Notes under the pieces: model-generated
Databases searched by the model: none
Seen by the model: the letters and a program-made list of their open reading frames with translations, nothing else
Told to the model about the DNA's origin: nothing
Origin: CAVYXZ01 sp965223835
GTDB taxonomy: Bacteria > Chloroflexota > Anaerolineae > Aggregatilineales > Phototrophicaceae
Direction of reading: 5' to 3'
DNA: 64,000 nt
Assembly (NCBI GenBank): GCA_965223835.1
Contig: CBDCXQ010000001.1
Location: 186,001-250,000 of the forward strand
Translations under genes and position numbers: made by a program
Shown: piece after piece, positions 26,353-35,318 of the stretch
Layout: each line of letters opens with the position of its first letter
Numbering within the stretch: position 1 is the stretch's first letter

Positions 26353-27339
26353 ATGGGAGCTTTTATACTTAGGCGTCTCATCTACATCCTCATCATGATC
26401 TTCGTTGTGTCGTTTGTGAGCTTCGTGGTTATCCAATTGCCACCGGGTGACTTCCTCACGCAAAAGCTAGCCGAACTAAACGCGCGTGGTGATCGCAGCG
26501 CGGAAGAACGCATTGACGTGTATCGCGCTCGTTACGGATTAGACCGCCCCTTTATGGAGCAATATGCGCTGTGGGCTGGCAACTTCCTGCGCGGCGATTT
26601 TGGTGAATCGTTCCAATATGAACGACCTGTCAGCGAATTGATTGGTCAGCGCTTAATCCTCACAGTTACCCTGGCCTTTGCGACACTGATCCTCATCTGG
26701 GCGATCGCGATACCCATCGGCATCTACTCAGCCGTCAACCAGTATTCGGTTGGCGATCAAATATTTACGACGATCGCATTTATTGGATTGGGGACGCCGG
26801 GCTTCTTACTGGCGTTGTTGATCTTGTATTTCGCGGTTGTCGTGCTGGGTCAGGATGCGGTGGGGTTATTCTCGGAACAATATCGCGATGCGCCCTGGAG
26901 TCTGGCAAAAGTGTGGGATTTGATTACACACCTGTGGGTGCCAGCGTTGATTGGTGCCGTCACCGGGACTGCCGGGTTGATTCGTATCATGCGGGGCAAC
27001 CTGTTGGAAACGCTGGGTCAGCCCTTTATTGAAGCGGCCCAGGCGCGTGGCCTGAAAAAACGGACGGTCATTTTGCGCCATGCGGTCCGCATTGCGATTA
27101 ACCCTTTGATCGTTATTCTTGGTAGCGAGGCCTTGCCCACGATTATTGCCGGTAACGCGCTGGTGGAGATCGTCTTGAACCTGCCAACCATTGGCCCGCT
27201 GTACGTTAACGCCTTACTCACCCAGGATATGTTTATGGCCGGGACGGTGCTGGTGTTCTTCGTGCTGCTGGTGTTAATCGGCAACCTGCTGGCTGACATC
27301 ATGCTGGCGGTGGTTGATCCGCGCATCCGGCTCAGTTAA
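26353..27339 (+). CDS. ABC transporter permease, OppB/DppB type
   Basis: A 328-residue inner-membrane permease. It opens with the family's first helix (I-L-R-R-L-I-Y-I-L-I) and the D-F-x-x-Q-x-L-A-E-L segment after it. It has about six hydrophobic segments, and the EAA-type coupling loop E-A-A-Q-A-R-G-L-K-K-R-T-V-I-L-R-H-A near residue 230 contacts the ATPases. GGAG lies upstream of the ATG. It is the second gene of the importer operon and pairs with the next gene to form the translocation channel. Confidence 0.93.
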   Translation: MGAFILRRLIYILIMIFVVSFVSFVVIQLPPGDFLTQKLAELNARGDRSAEERIDVYRARYGLDRPFMEQYALWAGNFLRGDFGESFQYERPVSELIGQRLILTVTLAFATLILIWAIAIPIGIYSAVNQYSVGDQIFTTIAFIGLGTPGFLLALLILYFAVVVLGQDAVGLFSEQYRDAPWSLAKVWDLITHLWVPALIGAVTGTAGLIRIMRGNLLETLGQPFIEAAQARGLKKRTVILRHAVRIAINPLIVILGSEALPTIIAGNALVEIVLNLPTIGPLYVNALLTQDMFMAGTVLVFFVLLVLIGNLLADIMLAVVDPRIRLS

Positions 27340-27359
27340 GTGTTAGAAAGGGTATCGAA

Positions 27360-28514
27360 ATGGCTGCAATTGATGCAGGCGCGCCGCCTGAGATAGAAGT
27401 CGAAGTCGAATCAAAGCAAGCCGGTAAACAAAGTTATTGGAACCTGGTCTGGTGGAAATACCGCCGCAACCGTCTGGGTGTGTTTGGTGGGATTATGGTG
27501 TTGCTCTTTTATCTCACCTGCTTTTTCTTCCCTGAATTTTTTGCGCCGTACCGGGCGGCAACCGAAACCTCGTTTTTAGAAGCACCCCCGCAACAAATCC
27601 GTTTTGTGGATGATGAAGGCAACTTCAGCTTGCAACCATTTGTTTATGGTTACGAAGCGGAGATGGACATGCGCACCCGCACCCGCACCTGGGTTCCCGA
27701 CCCGACCAAGCGTTACAATATTCACTTCTTTGTGCCGGGCGAGGAGACGCGCATTCTGGGGATTATCCCTACCAATTTACATTTCTTCGGGACTGATCCA
27801 GCCAATGAAGAGGCCCATGCCTATATTTTTGGTACGGATCGCCTGGGGCGTGATCTCTTCTCGCGTATTATCCATGGAGGACGCATCACGCTTACCATCG
27901 GTTTGATGGGTGTGATTCTATCGCTGGTGTTTGGGACAACACTGGGCGCGGCGTCCGGTTTTTATGGTGGTGCGATTGATACGATCATCCAGCGCTTCAC
28001 CGAATTCCTGACTGCCTTCCCTGATCTCCCGCTGATTATGGCGTTGACAGCCGCGTTGCCGGTTACGATGCCCTCGACCACGCGTTTCTTCCTGATTACG
28101 ATCATTCTGGCCTCAATTAAGTGGGGGGGGCTGGCGCGTCAGGTGCGCGGGATTGTACTGTCCTTGCGGGAACGTGAGTACGTTATGGCGGCCCGTAGCT
28201 TCGGCGCGAATGACAATCGGTTGATCTTTAAGCATTTGATTCCGGGGACGATCAGCCATGTGATCGTGATCACGACCCTGGCGATTCCAGGTATGATCCT
28301 GACTGAATCGGCGCTCAGCTTTTTGGGCTTAGGTTTAGTGCCACCGACGGTGAGCTGGGGCGTGTTGCTCAATGATGTGAGCACGGTTCGAACGATCCGG
28401 TTTGCGCCCTGGTTGCTGACAACGGTTCCGTTCGTCATTGTGTGTGTGCTGTCCTTCAACCTGCTGGGTGATGGGCTGCGCGATGCGATGGACCCCTATG
28501 GCGGCAGTCACTAG
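27360..28514 (+). CDS. ABC transporter permease, OppC/DppC type, with long external insertion
   Basis: A 384-residue permease, longer than the usual about 300. After the first helix (about 40-60) comes an extracytoplasmic insertion of about 100 residues, charged and aromatic (for example M-D-M-R-T-R-T-R-T-W-V-P-D-P-T-K-R-Y). It precedes the conserved G-T-D-R-L-G-R-D-L-F-S-R-I-I-H-G-G-R. The coupling loop A-A-R-S-F-G-A-N-D-N-R-L-I-F-K-H and a C-terminal G-L-R-D-A-M-D-P follow. AAGGG lies 10 bases upstream, 20 bases after the OppB stop. The insertion could contact the unusual binding protein. Confidence 0.92.
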   Translation: MAAIDAGAPPEIEVEVESKQAGKQSYWNLVWWKYRRNRLGVFGGIMVLLFYLTCFFFPEFFAPYRAATETSFLEAPPQQIRFVDDEGNFSLQPFVYGYEAEMDMRTRTRTWVPDPTKRYNIHFFVPGEETRILGIIPTNLHFFGTDPANEEAHAYIFGTDRLGRDLFSRIIHGGRITLTIGLMGVILSLVFGTTLGAASGFYGGAIDTIIQRFTEFLTAFPDLPLIMALTAALPVTMPSTTRFFLITIILASIKWGGLARQVRGIVLSLREREYVMAARSFGANDNRLIFKHLIPGTISHVIVITTLAIPGMILTESALSFLGLGLVPPTVSWGVLLNDVSTVRTIRFAPWLLTTVPFVIVCVLSFNLLGDGLRDAMDPYGGSH

Positions 28515-28550
28515 AGCGGCGCTGGAAAGCCGGGAAGGTAAATAAGAATC

Positions 28551-29699
28551 ATGAGCGAAAATAACTTATTACTCGAAGTCAAAGACGTCAAAGTACAGTT
28601 CGAGGTGCGGGGCGGCACGGTCAGCGCGGTTGATGGCATTAGTTACAATGTCAAACGCGGACAAACACTGGGCGTGATTGGTGAAAGCGGCTCGGGCAAA
28701 TCGGTTACGGCGCGGGCCATCATGGGGATGGTGCCCAAACCCGGTCGGGTCGCGCAGGGTGAAATTTTGTTCCATATGCGCCATCCGGTATCAGGCAATG
28801 ATGAGACCGTGAATATGGTCAAGCTGGACCCGGATGGTGATCGGATTCGCAAAATTCGGGGCGGCCACATCGGCATGATTTTTCAGGAACCGATGAGTTC
28901 GCTGACGCCGGTGTACAGCGCGGGCTTCCACATTGGTGAGGCCCTCGACCTGCATCTGACACCGGGTCGTAAAATTGGCGCCCAAATGAGTGAAGCCATT
29001 CAGGCGCACCAGAAGGTGTCAAAGGCCGAGGCGCGTGAGGTTGCCATTGATATGCTCCATAAAGTGGGGCTGCCCAAGCCGGGGGAACGGGTTGATAGTT
29101 TTCCGCACCAGTTGAGTGGTGGGCAACGCCAGCGGGTTATGATCGCGATTGCGCTGTCATGTCAGCCGGAATTGTTGATTGCTGATGAGCCGACGACCGC
29201 TCTGGATGTGTCAATTGAAGCGCAAATTCTGGATTTGATGCGCGACCTGCAACGTGAGTTTGGCATGGCGATCATCTTCATTACCCATAATCTGGGTGTT
29301 GTCGCCGAGATGGCAGACGAAATCGTGGTGATGTATATGGGTAAAGAGGTAGAACGGGCGACCACTGTCGAACTCTTTGAGAATCCCTATCACCCCTATA
29401 CCCAGGCCTTGATGCGCTCGATTCCACGTATCGGTGCCAAGAAAGAAAAGCTGTATGCGATTAAGGGTATGGTCCCCGACCCGCTGCAATTGCCCAAGGG
29501 GTGTGTCTTCCATCCGCGTTGCCCGCACATGATGCCTGGCAAGTGCGATGTGGTCACACCGATCAATAACGAAATTACCCCCGGCCACCCGGCACGCTGC
29601 CTGTTGTTTGACCAGAGCTGGCCGCAAACCAGCGAGGCCCAGGCGATCAAAGAAAAAGACGGCGGTATCCCTAACCGTCTACCCGAAGTGGAGGTGTAA
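28551..29699 (+). CDS. ABC transporter ATP-binding protein, OppD/DppD type
   Basis: A 382-residue ATPase. The P-loop is G-E-S-G-S-G-K-S, the Q-loop is in I-F-Q-E-P-M-S-S-L, the signature is L-S-G-G-Q-R-Q-R and Walker B is L-L-I-A-D-E-P-T-T-A-L-D. The oligopeptide-family tail, with C-V-F-H-P-R-C-P and a third Cys, is present and is typical of OppD/F. It forms a heterodimer with the next gene's product to power uptake. The next gene starts 2 bases after its stop codon. Confidence 0.95.
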   Translation: MSENNLLLEVKDVKVQFEVRGGTVSAVDGISYNVKRGQTLGVIGESGSGKSVTARAIMGMVPKPGRVAQGEILFHMRHPVSGNDETVNMVKLDPDGDRIRKIRGGHIGMIFQEPMSSLTPVYSAGFHIGEALDLHLTPGRKIGAQMSEAIQAHQKVSKAEAREVAIDMLHKVGLPKPGERVDSFPHQLSGGQRQRVMIAIALSCQPELLIADEPTTALDVSIEAQILDLMRDLQREFGMAIIFITHNLGVVAEMADEIVVMYMGKEVERATTVELFENPYHPYTQALMRSIPRIGAKKEKLYAIKGMVPDPLQLPKGCVFHPRCPHMMPGKCDVVTPINNEITPGHPARCLLFDQSWPQTSEAQAIKEKDGGIPNRLPEVEV

Positions 29700-29700
29700 G

Positions 29701-30741
29701 GTGGCTGAAGCAACACGCAAAGAAAATGCGATTCTTGATGTCAATGATTTGCAAAAATTTTTCCCCATTCAAGCGGGGTTTTTACGCCGGACGGTGGGGC
29801 ATGTCAAGGCGGTTGATGGTGTCTCACTTTATCTGCGCGAGGGTGAAACGCTGGGGTTAGTGGGGGAAAGTGGCTCTGGCAAAACCACTGCAGGCCGCAC
29901 CATTCTCCAGCTATATGAACCCACGGGCGGCGACATCTGGTTTAAGTCGCGCACCCTATCAAAAACCAACGAACCGGAATGGGTCAACCTGCGTGAACTG
30001 GATAAACCCCAGTTGAAAAAGGTCCGCCAGGACATTGCGATGATCTTTCAGGACCCAATTGGCTCCCTCAACCCGCGGATGCCAGTTTACGAGATTATTG
30101 CCGAACCGCTGACGATTCACGGTAAGATTGATAAAGGGACGCGGGATCTGATTGTCAATCTGTTGGAGCGGGTTGGCTTGCGACCAGAACACATCCAGCG
30201 CTACCCGCATGAATTTTCGGGTGGACAGCGGCAGCGCATCGGCATCGCCCGGTCGTTGGCCCTCAATCCACAGGTCATCATCTGTGATGAGCCGGTTTCG
30301 GCACTGGATGTTTCGATTCAGGCGCAGACGCTGAATCTGCTGAATGAACTCAAATCCGAGTTCCATCTGTCCTACATCTTTATCGCGCACGATCTGAGCG
30401 TGGTGCAGTACATCTCGGACCGGGTGGCGGTGATGTATGTCGGCAAGATCGTGGAGATGGCCGATTCGGAGGCGCTCTATAAGTCGCCGTTACATCCCTA
30501 TACTGAGGCGTTGATTTCGTCGGTGCCGCTGCCTGACCCGCGCCGACAAAAAGAACGGATCCTGATGCAGGGCGACGTGGCTGATCCGTCGAACCCGCCC
30601 AGTGGGTGTTACTTCCACCCCCGCTGTCAGTATGCGCAGGACCGTTGCAAAGCCGAGTCGCCGGAATTCCGCGAACTCAGGCCGGACCATTGGGTCGCCT
30701 GCCATTTTGCGGAGGAACTTGATTTACAGGGACTGGCGTAA
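29701..30741 (+). CDS. ABC transporter ATP-binding protein, OppF/DppF type
   Basis: A 346-residue ATPase. It has G-E-S-G-S-G-K-T, I-F-Q-D-P-I-G-S-L-N-P-R-M, F-S-G-G-Q-R-Q-R-I-G-I-A-R and V-I-I-C-D-E-P-V-S-A-L-D. The C-terminal oligopeptide tail carries G-C-Y-F-H-P-R-C. I place the start at GTG 29701, one base after the preceding TAA, with GGAGG 7 bases upstream. The open frame extends upstream to 29548 but would overlap OppD and lacks a site there. It closes the operon, and a hairpin follows. Confidence 0.95.
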   Translation: MAEATRKENAILDVNDLQKFFPIQAGFLRRTVGHVKAVDGVSLYLREGETLGLVGESGSGKTTAGRTILQLYEPTGGDIWFKSRTLSKTNEPEWVNLRELDKPQLKKVRQDIAMIFQDPIGSLNPRMPVYEIIAEPLTIHGKIDKGTRDLIVNLLERVGLRPEHIQRYPHEFSGGQRQRIGIARSLALNPQVIICDEPVSALDVSIQAQTLNLLNELKSEFHLSYIFIAHDLSVVQYISDRVAVMYVGKIVEMADSEALYKSPLHPYTEALISSVPLPDPRRQKERILMQGDVADPSNPPSGCYFHPRCQYAQDRCKAESPEFRELRPDHWVACHFAEELDLQGLA

Positions 30742-30748
30742 CATCAAC

Positions 30749-30773
30749 CGGGGCGCATGAGTGATGTGCCCCG
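30749..30773. terminator. Bidirectional hairpin after the importer operon
   Basis: CGGGGCGCAT and ATGTGCCCCG form a 10-bp stem (one G-U) with a 5-base loop. It fits exactly between the ATPase stop and the stop codon of the convergent Smr-domain gene. Confidence 0.65.
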
Positions 30774-31031
30774 TTACCGGTGTTTGAAATGCACAAATAC
30801 TCGCCCGTGATTCTTATCGTCTTTCTCAACCCGGTGATATTGGGCGCGGATGTGTTTCTGATTGAGGAAGCGTAACACCTTCTTTTTCAGTGCGCCGCTG
30901 CCCTTGCCGGGGATGATCTCGATTAATGCTATTTTTTTGTCGATAGCCTCTTGCATGATGCGGTTTAACTCGGCATCAATTTTGTTACCTTTGTTGTAGA
31001 TGTCGTGCAGGTCCAGCTTGAGCTTTGCCAT
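30774..31031 (-). CDS. Small Smr-domain protein
   Basis: An 85-residue protein consisting of one Smr (MutS2 C-terminal-like) domain. The L-D-L-H-D opening matches the L-D-L-H-G motif, and I-I-P-G-K-G-S-G-A-L matches the I-x-G-x-G motif. The rest is basic (K-K-K-V-L-R-F-L-N). Smr domains nick or bind branched DNA, and some act on stalled-ribosome mRNA. The domain is stand-alone here. CAGGG lies 8 bases before the ATG. The gene upstream on the same strand is 27 bases away. Confidence 0.85.
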   Translation of the reverse strand: MAKLKLDLHDIYNKGNKIDAELNRIMQEAIDKKIALIEIIPGKGSGALKKKVLRFLNQKHIRAQYHRVEKDDKNHGRVFVHFKHR

Positions 31032-31058
31032 GTAAGGTACCCTGTTTAGTAGTGGTTG

Positions 31059-31487
31059 TCACTGATTTTTGCGTTTCTCACGACTGAGCAAGTCCTCAAC
31101 GCTGGTAACGTCCTCGTCTTCCGCTTCCAGAATATAGGTATCGCGTTTGGTTTTCTCAGGTTGTTCGACGATTACTTCATCATCGGTTGACCGGGTGCTG
31201 CGTTGCGATTGACGATGCCAGGTTTGGCCGAACAACATGCTCAGGCCGATGAGAATCAGAATCATGGGCCACGAGAAATTAAACGCAAACACCAGTCCGA
31301 TGCCGATCATCCACAGGCCGCCGGGCACGGTGTACCAGGCCTGTCCTTCGGCGACGCCCCGCGCCATGGCGCTGGCCCCGATCACGAACATGATTCCCGG
31401 CCACCAGAACCCCGTCATAAAGAGGATGGCTAAACCGATCATGAACACGCCACCCGAAATTTGATCTGCCCGCCCTTTATCGACCAT
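31059..31487 (-). CDS. Small membrane protein, unknown function
   Basis: A 142-residue protein with four hydrophobic stretches in residues 8-85 (two Gly/Trp-rich pairs, for example G-F-W-W-P-G-I-M-F-V-I-G). A charged C-terminal tail contains D-V-T-S-V-E-D-L-L-S-R-E-K-R. I do not recognise the family. The start at 31487 has AGGAGC 7 bases upstream; the frame opens 34 codons earlier without a site. It is possibly co-transcribed with the Smr gene. A role is not evident. Confidence 0.75.
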   Translation of the reverse strand: MVDKGRADQISGGVFMIGLAILFMTGFWWPGIMFVIGASAMARGVAEGQAWYTVPGGLWMIGIGLVFAFNFSWPMILILIGLSMLFGQTWHRQSQRSTRSTDDEVIVEQPEKTKRDTYILEAEDEDVTSVEDLLSREKRKNQ

Positions 31488-31637
31488 GATTTTGCTCCTG
31501 AATAACTCTGAACCGCAGTGTACAACGATTTTGCCGCGATGGATTATTCCAACCGGTTCGTGCTCTTGGTGCGCACTGTGGTTCAACAATGCGCCTATTA
31601 TGACACATTCGCCTTAAAACAACATGGAACGTGGCGT

Positions 31638-33020
31638 TTAACGCATAATCTCCGGTTCGGCAACGTCATGCACCATCGTCGGCGGTAATCGCCACACCTG
31701 ATCGCCCGCCTGGTTGGTGAAATATAGATGTGATGCTGAGGGTTTGCGTGGATTGCCATCGGCCCACAGGGCATAAAAATCCGGGTGGGCATTAACCGGG
31801 CGGCGCACAAAGGTGTGATTTACGGCGCTGTTGTGGGTTAATTGCCGGGACATCCGCCAGTTTGCGCCCTGATCGTTGCTGGTCCAAACAGCAACTTCGC
31901 CGCCGGGATTATAGGGGAAGGCTCCGGCTTGAGTGGGACCGATGACTTTCCACTGGTTTGCTTCCAAATACAGCGGCCCCATATCATAATTACTGTCGGA
32001 TTGGGTCAGGGGGCGCAGGTCCCAATTGCTACCGGTCCAGCGGGCGGTCATCCAGGTGCGCGGGTCGTTTTGTGGGCCGGGCAGGTTGCCAATCGACGTG
32101 ATGTACAAGATGATCGGATCGCCCTGGGCATCGAACACCAGATCTTTCATATAGACCAGCAACTTCTCGGCGCGATAATCATGCACCAGCGCGGGATTAG
32201 CAATGGCCGTCAATGGCAAATCCAGCGGCGCATCGGTGATCGTCGTCCACGTTTCACCACGATCGTTTGACTGCATGAAGTACAGGTTAGTCCGTGCTTC
32301 CAGCCCGCCTTGTAGCGGATGATAATTGAAAGCAGTACCGACTTTAGCACCCTGTCGCGCCGTCACCTGATAATGTCCCTGTTCGATTTCCGCCAGTCGC
32401 AACGGAACGGTCCAGTTCACGCCGTCAAAACTGGTCGCGCAGCGCAGTTTGCGCCCGTTGTCATACTGTGTGTGCATGAGTACAAAATTACCCGCTTCGT
32501 ACCAGACCTGCGGATAGGCATAGAGCCAGTTCGTGCTCACCGTCTCAAACTGGTCGATCGTGTAGGGTTCGGTACTGCGGTGAATAAATGAGGGCGTCGT
32601 GTACGGTCCGTGTGATGGCGAGAAAAGCCACACATAACCAGCCGCGTCGATGGTAATGACGGGGTTATCGTGAGCGTCGCCGCAATATTTGTCCAGCAAG
32701 ATCGTCGGGCGCGGCACGGTTCCGGTGGCATGATCGTAGTACGATACCATATGCAGTAGCTGGTTCGCGCCGTAGCGCATATTGCGCGGCCCAAGATGAT
32801 AGTCTTTGATCGTGCCGCCCCAGCAGAAAAATGTCTTATCCACTTCCGGGCGATATACTGCAAACGGACGATGCTGATGAGGGTAGGTTCCCAACCCGCC
32901 GCTGTACTTATAAACAAATGCATCATTGGTCGGTGTTTGCCCATGCCAGAAGCCGCGATAGCCATCAGCTTTGGTGCAGAATACGGGTTGTTTGGCTGGC
33001 AGCGGCATCGTGTGCGTCAT
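31638..33020 (-). CDS. BNR_4-type beta-propeller protein (sialidase- or lyase-like)
   Basis: A 460-residue protein without a signal peptide. Repeated Asp-box-like blades are visible, such as S-N-D-R-G-E-T-W-T, S-N-D-Q-G-A-N-W-R and S-F-D-G-V-N-W-T. The D-A-H-D-N-P-V-I-T-I-D-A-A-G-Y-V-W-L-F segment resembles BNR_4 proteins, a group that includes polysaccharide lyases and many uncharacterised propellers. The catalytic residues cannot be assigned. Its ATG overlaps the stop of the upstream SDR gene as ATGA, so both are made together. A cytoplasmic step in sugar or uronate breakdown is a reasonable but unproven reading. Confidence 0.8.
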   Translation of the reverse strand: MTHTMPLPAKQPVFCTKADGYRGFWHGQTPTNDAFVYKYSGGLGTYPHQHRPFAVYRPEVDKTFFCWGGTIKDYHLGPRNMRYGANQLLHMVSYYDHATGTVPRPTILLDKYCGDAHDNPVITIDAAGYVWLFSPSHGPYTTPSFIHRSTEPYTIDQFETVSTNWLYAYPQVWYEAGNFVLMHTQYDNGRKLRCATSFDGVNWTVPLRLAEIEQGHYQVTARQGAKVGTAFNYHPLQGGLEARTNLYFMQSNDRGETWTTITDAPLDLPLTAIANPALVHDYRAEKLLVYMKDLVFDAQGDPIILYITSIGNLPGPQNDPRTWMTARWTGSNWDLRPLTQSDSNYDMGPLYLEANQWKVIGPTQAGAFPYNPGGEVAVWTSNDQGANWRMSRQLTHNSAVNHTFVRRPVNAHPDFYALWADGNPRKPSASHLYFTNQAGDQVWRLPPTMVHDVAEPEIMR

Positions 33021-33769
33021 GAAAGCATTCGCCCGCCTTCAACATGGATAATGGTGCCGGTGGTCATGGGTAAATGCGCGGCAATACCCAGAATGGTGTC
33101 AGCGACATCTTCGCTGGTCGTCAGGCGGCCTAACGGTGTCCGGTTGATTTGCTCCTGTTTCCAGTCCGGGTCAAAGGTGGCGGCGTAAGGACCTTCAACT
33201 AACCCCGGAGCCACCGATACCACGCGAATCTGGGGCGCGAGTGCTCGCGCCAATGACCGGGTCATTGAATCCAGGGCGGCTTTAGAAGCACAGTAGGCGA
33301 TGTTGCTGCCCATACCAGTGGTTCCAGCGATTGACGAGATGTTCACGATCAAACCACCCGCATCAGCCGCCAGCAGCGGTTGTAGAGCGCGAACATGAGC
33401 GAAGGCCCCGCGCCAGTTCACGCGGAAAATCTGGTCAATCAGTTCATCATCCAGCCCGGCCAGATCATCGTGGGCGACGAAGCGCGTTGTCCCGGCATTA
33501 TTCACCAGAATGTCCAACCGGCCAAACTGATCGGCGACTTGCGTTGTCAGTTGATTGACGGCGGTGGTGTCATCGACTGGCACTTGGACCACCAGATGTC
33601 CATCACCGTCCAGACTGTCAGCGACTGCCTGCGTTGCCGCGGCGCTCTGGCGATAGGTCAGAATAATTTGTGCTCCGGCAGCGGCTAAGCAGCGGGCAGT
33701 GGCTGAGCCAATGTCACCACCGGCACCGGTGACAACGGCGACCTGTCCAGTGAGCGGTTGTTCGGTCAT
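33017..33769 (-). CDS. Short-chain dehydrogenase/reductase (classical SDR)
   Basis: A 250-residue NAD(P)H oxidoreductase. The glycine loop is T-G-A-G-G-D-I-G (14-21), followed by N-N-A-G (90-93), the catalytic Ser146, and Tyr159-x-x-x-Lys163 in Y-C-A-S-K. It resembles FabG-like ketoreductases and sugar dehydrogenases. An arginine after strand 2 (T-Y-R-Q-S) suggests NADP preference. AGAGGA lies 10 bases upstream. The coupling to a BNR-propeller gene suggests carbohydrate catabolism rather than fatty-acid synthesis. Confidence 0.9.
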   Translation of the reverse strand: MTEQPLTGQVAVVTGAGGDIGSATARCLAAAGAQIILTYRQSAAATQAVADSLDGDGHLVVQVPVDDTTAVNQLTTQVADQFGRLDILVNNAGTTRFVAHDDLAGLDDELIDQIFRVNWRGAFAHVRALQPLLAADAGGLIVNISSIAGTTGMGSNIAYCASKAALDSMTRSLARALAPQIRVVSVAPGLVEGPYAATFDPDWKQEQINRTPLGRLTTSEDVADTILGIAAHLPMTTGTIIHVEGGRMLS

Positions 33770-33805
33770 ATGCTTAAGTTCCTCTTGGGTAGATTGTTAT
33801 TTGCT

Positions 33806-33889
33806 ACCCCCTCCCGGCCTCCCCCATGCCACGGGCACGCTTCGCAGTCGCAATGGGGGAGGTGGATGCCATAGGCAGACGGAGGGGGT
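33806..33889. repeat. Nested palindromic intergenic repeat
   Basis: An outer arm pair (ACCCCCTCC at 33806-33814, GGAGGGGGT at 33881-33889) encloses an inner pair (CCTCCCCCAT at 33818-33827, ATGGGGGAGG at 33853-33862). It lies upstream of the SDR gene and downstream of the binding-protein gene. The arrangement is like the elements at 35146 and 59362, though the bases differ. Confidence 0.7.
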
Positions 33890-33952
33890 TTAGACACAAG
33901 CGAATTGTGAATTCTGAATCATCAACCCGATCCGCTTACAACACGCCTATTA

Positions 33953-35077
33953 TTACTCGCCAGCGGCTTCAAGTTCCGCCATTTGTTCGGCAATATCGTC
34001 TTCAGTGCAGGTTACGCTCTCCAGGAAGTCCGGCAGTATTTCGGCCAGATCTGCGCTGGTCCAGGCCATACGCTCTGCCGCCGTTGAATCACCACCCTCG
34101 ATCACAATGGTGGCGCTTGCCAACAGATCATCGGAGATTGCTGCCGCCTGATCTTCGGCCACATCCAGGTTGATCGCCAGGGCGCTTTCCATTTGCCGGT
34201 TGATGCGGGCGGTTGCGATATCCAGTTCTCCTTCGAGATAGGCCACCGCCAGCGTACCCGCGTCCCGACCATCCTGATAATAATCTAACCCGCGCGCCAC
34301 GACCGCACCGCGGGGGGCGCTGCTGGGATCGCTGGCAATCACGGGAATACCATTTTCATTCGCCACCGCGATCAGGCCTTCCAACCCGGCCACCAGCGTG
34401 CTATCGGTCGCCACCAGGAAGACCTCTACCGCCTCTGAGACCAGCGCCTCGGCAGCAGTGGGCACTTCAGATGAATTCGAGATCGTCTGGATTTCCATCG
34501 CAAAGCCCATCTCGGCGGCCAGAGGCTCAATAATTTCGGTGTTGGCGACCGAGTTGGCTTCCGCCGGGTTGTAGATATAGCCAATGCGCGTCGCAGTGGG
34601 CGCAACTTCGGGAATCAACGCCAGAATATCCTCGAACGGAGCCAGCGCCTGTGTCCCCGTTACCCAGGCGGGATGCACGCAGGAAGCATCGGCCACACCA
34701 GCGGCATAGGGGCTGGTCACAGCATTGAAGATTATCACCGGGCCATCACCTTCCAGATCGAGTGATGCGCTGTAGGCCGCTTGCAATGCGGGCGTACTGG
34801 TGGCGATAATCACGTCCGCGCCTTCATCAACGAAGTTTTCCGCGATGGTAGTCAGGGTGGGGAAATCGCCCTCGCCATTTCCGAACAGGAATGTGGCGGT
34901 TTCACCATCGACATAACCGGCGGCTTCCAGCACCTCAATCGCGCCGTTGCGGGCGTCATCCAGGGCGGGGTGCGAAACGATCTGCATAAAGCCGATGACG
35001 ACCGGGTCTTCATCCTGAGCGCTGACTGGTAAGATCACCAGCAGTAACATCAGCGTGACCAACAACAATTTTTTCAT
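33953..35077 (-). CDS. ABC transporter substrate-binding protein, PF04392 (TrpX-like) type
   Basis: A 374-residue exported binding protein. The signal peptide is MKKLLLVTLMLLLVILPVSA. The mature protein has the periplasmic-binding-protein class I fold: a V-V-I-G-F-M-Q-I-V-S-H-P-A-L-D opening, D-V-I-I-A-T-S-T-P-A-L-Q-A-A, then R-I-G-Y-I-Y-N-P and a C-terminal lobe with V-F-L-V-A-T-D-S-T. This pattern matches the uncharacterised ABC_sub_bind family, some of which bind tryptophan or tyrosine. The Ile-His-Pro-type pocket residues do not fix the ligand. AGGAGA lies 7 bases upstream. ATPase and permease genes precede it on the same strand, 241 bases away across a repeat. Confidence 0.88.
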   Translation of the reverse strand: MKKLLLVTLMLLLVILPVSAQDEDPVVIGFMQIVSHPALDDARNGAIEVLEAAGYVDGETATFLFGNGEGDFPTLTTIAENFVDEGADVIIATSTPALQAAYSASLDLEGDGPVIIFNAVTSPYAAGVADASCVHPAWVTGTQALAPFEDILALIPEVAPTATRIGYIYNPAEANSVANTEIIEPLAAEMGFAMEIQTISNSSEVPTAAEALVSEAVEVFLVATDSTLVAGLEGLIAVANENGIPVIASDPSSAPRGAVVARGLDYYQDGRDAGTLAVAYLEGELDIATARINRQMESALAINLDVAEDQAAAISDDLLASATIVIEGGDSTAAERMAWTSADLAEILPDFLESVTCTEDDIAEQMAELEAAGE

Positions 35078-35145
35078 TTCTCGTTCTCCTGAAATAGCTC
35101 AAATTTAAACGTGTCGGATAGGACACGATGTTGCCAATTCATTCC

Positions 35146-35213
35146 ACCTCACCCCCAACCCCTCTCCAATTTGGAGAGGGGAGGGAGAACCGCAGGTTCG
35201 GAAGGGGTAAGGT
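35146..35213. repeat. Nested palindromic repeat, CCCCTCTCC type, copy A
   Basis: The inner palindrome is CCCCTCTCCA/TGGAGAGGGG (35159-35168, 35172-35181) and the outer arms are ACCTCACCCC and GGGGTAAGGT (35146-35155, 35204-35213; one mismatch). The core recurs at 59362. It sits in the 241-base gap between the ATPase and binding-protein genes. A separate 7-bp hairpin (ATAGGGC/GCCCTAT) lies at 35259-35279. Confidence 0.75.
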
Positions 35214-35318
35214 CAATCGTTTTTCTGCATTATTTTCTTAAATATCATTAACTGTTGTATAGGGCTAAAGTCGCCCTATTCACACTTTTCATAGCTACAA
35301 GATACACCGACTCATCAA

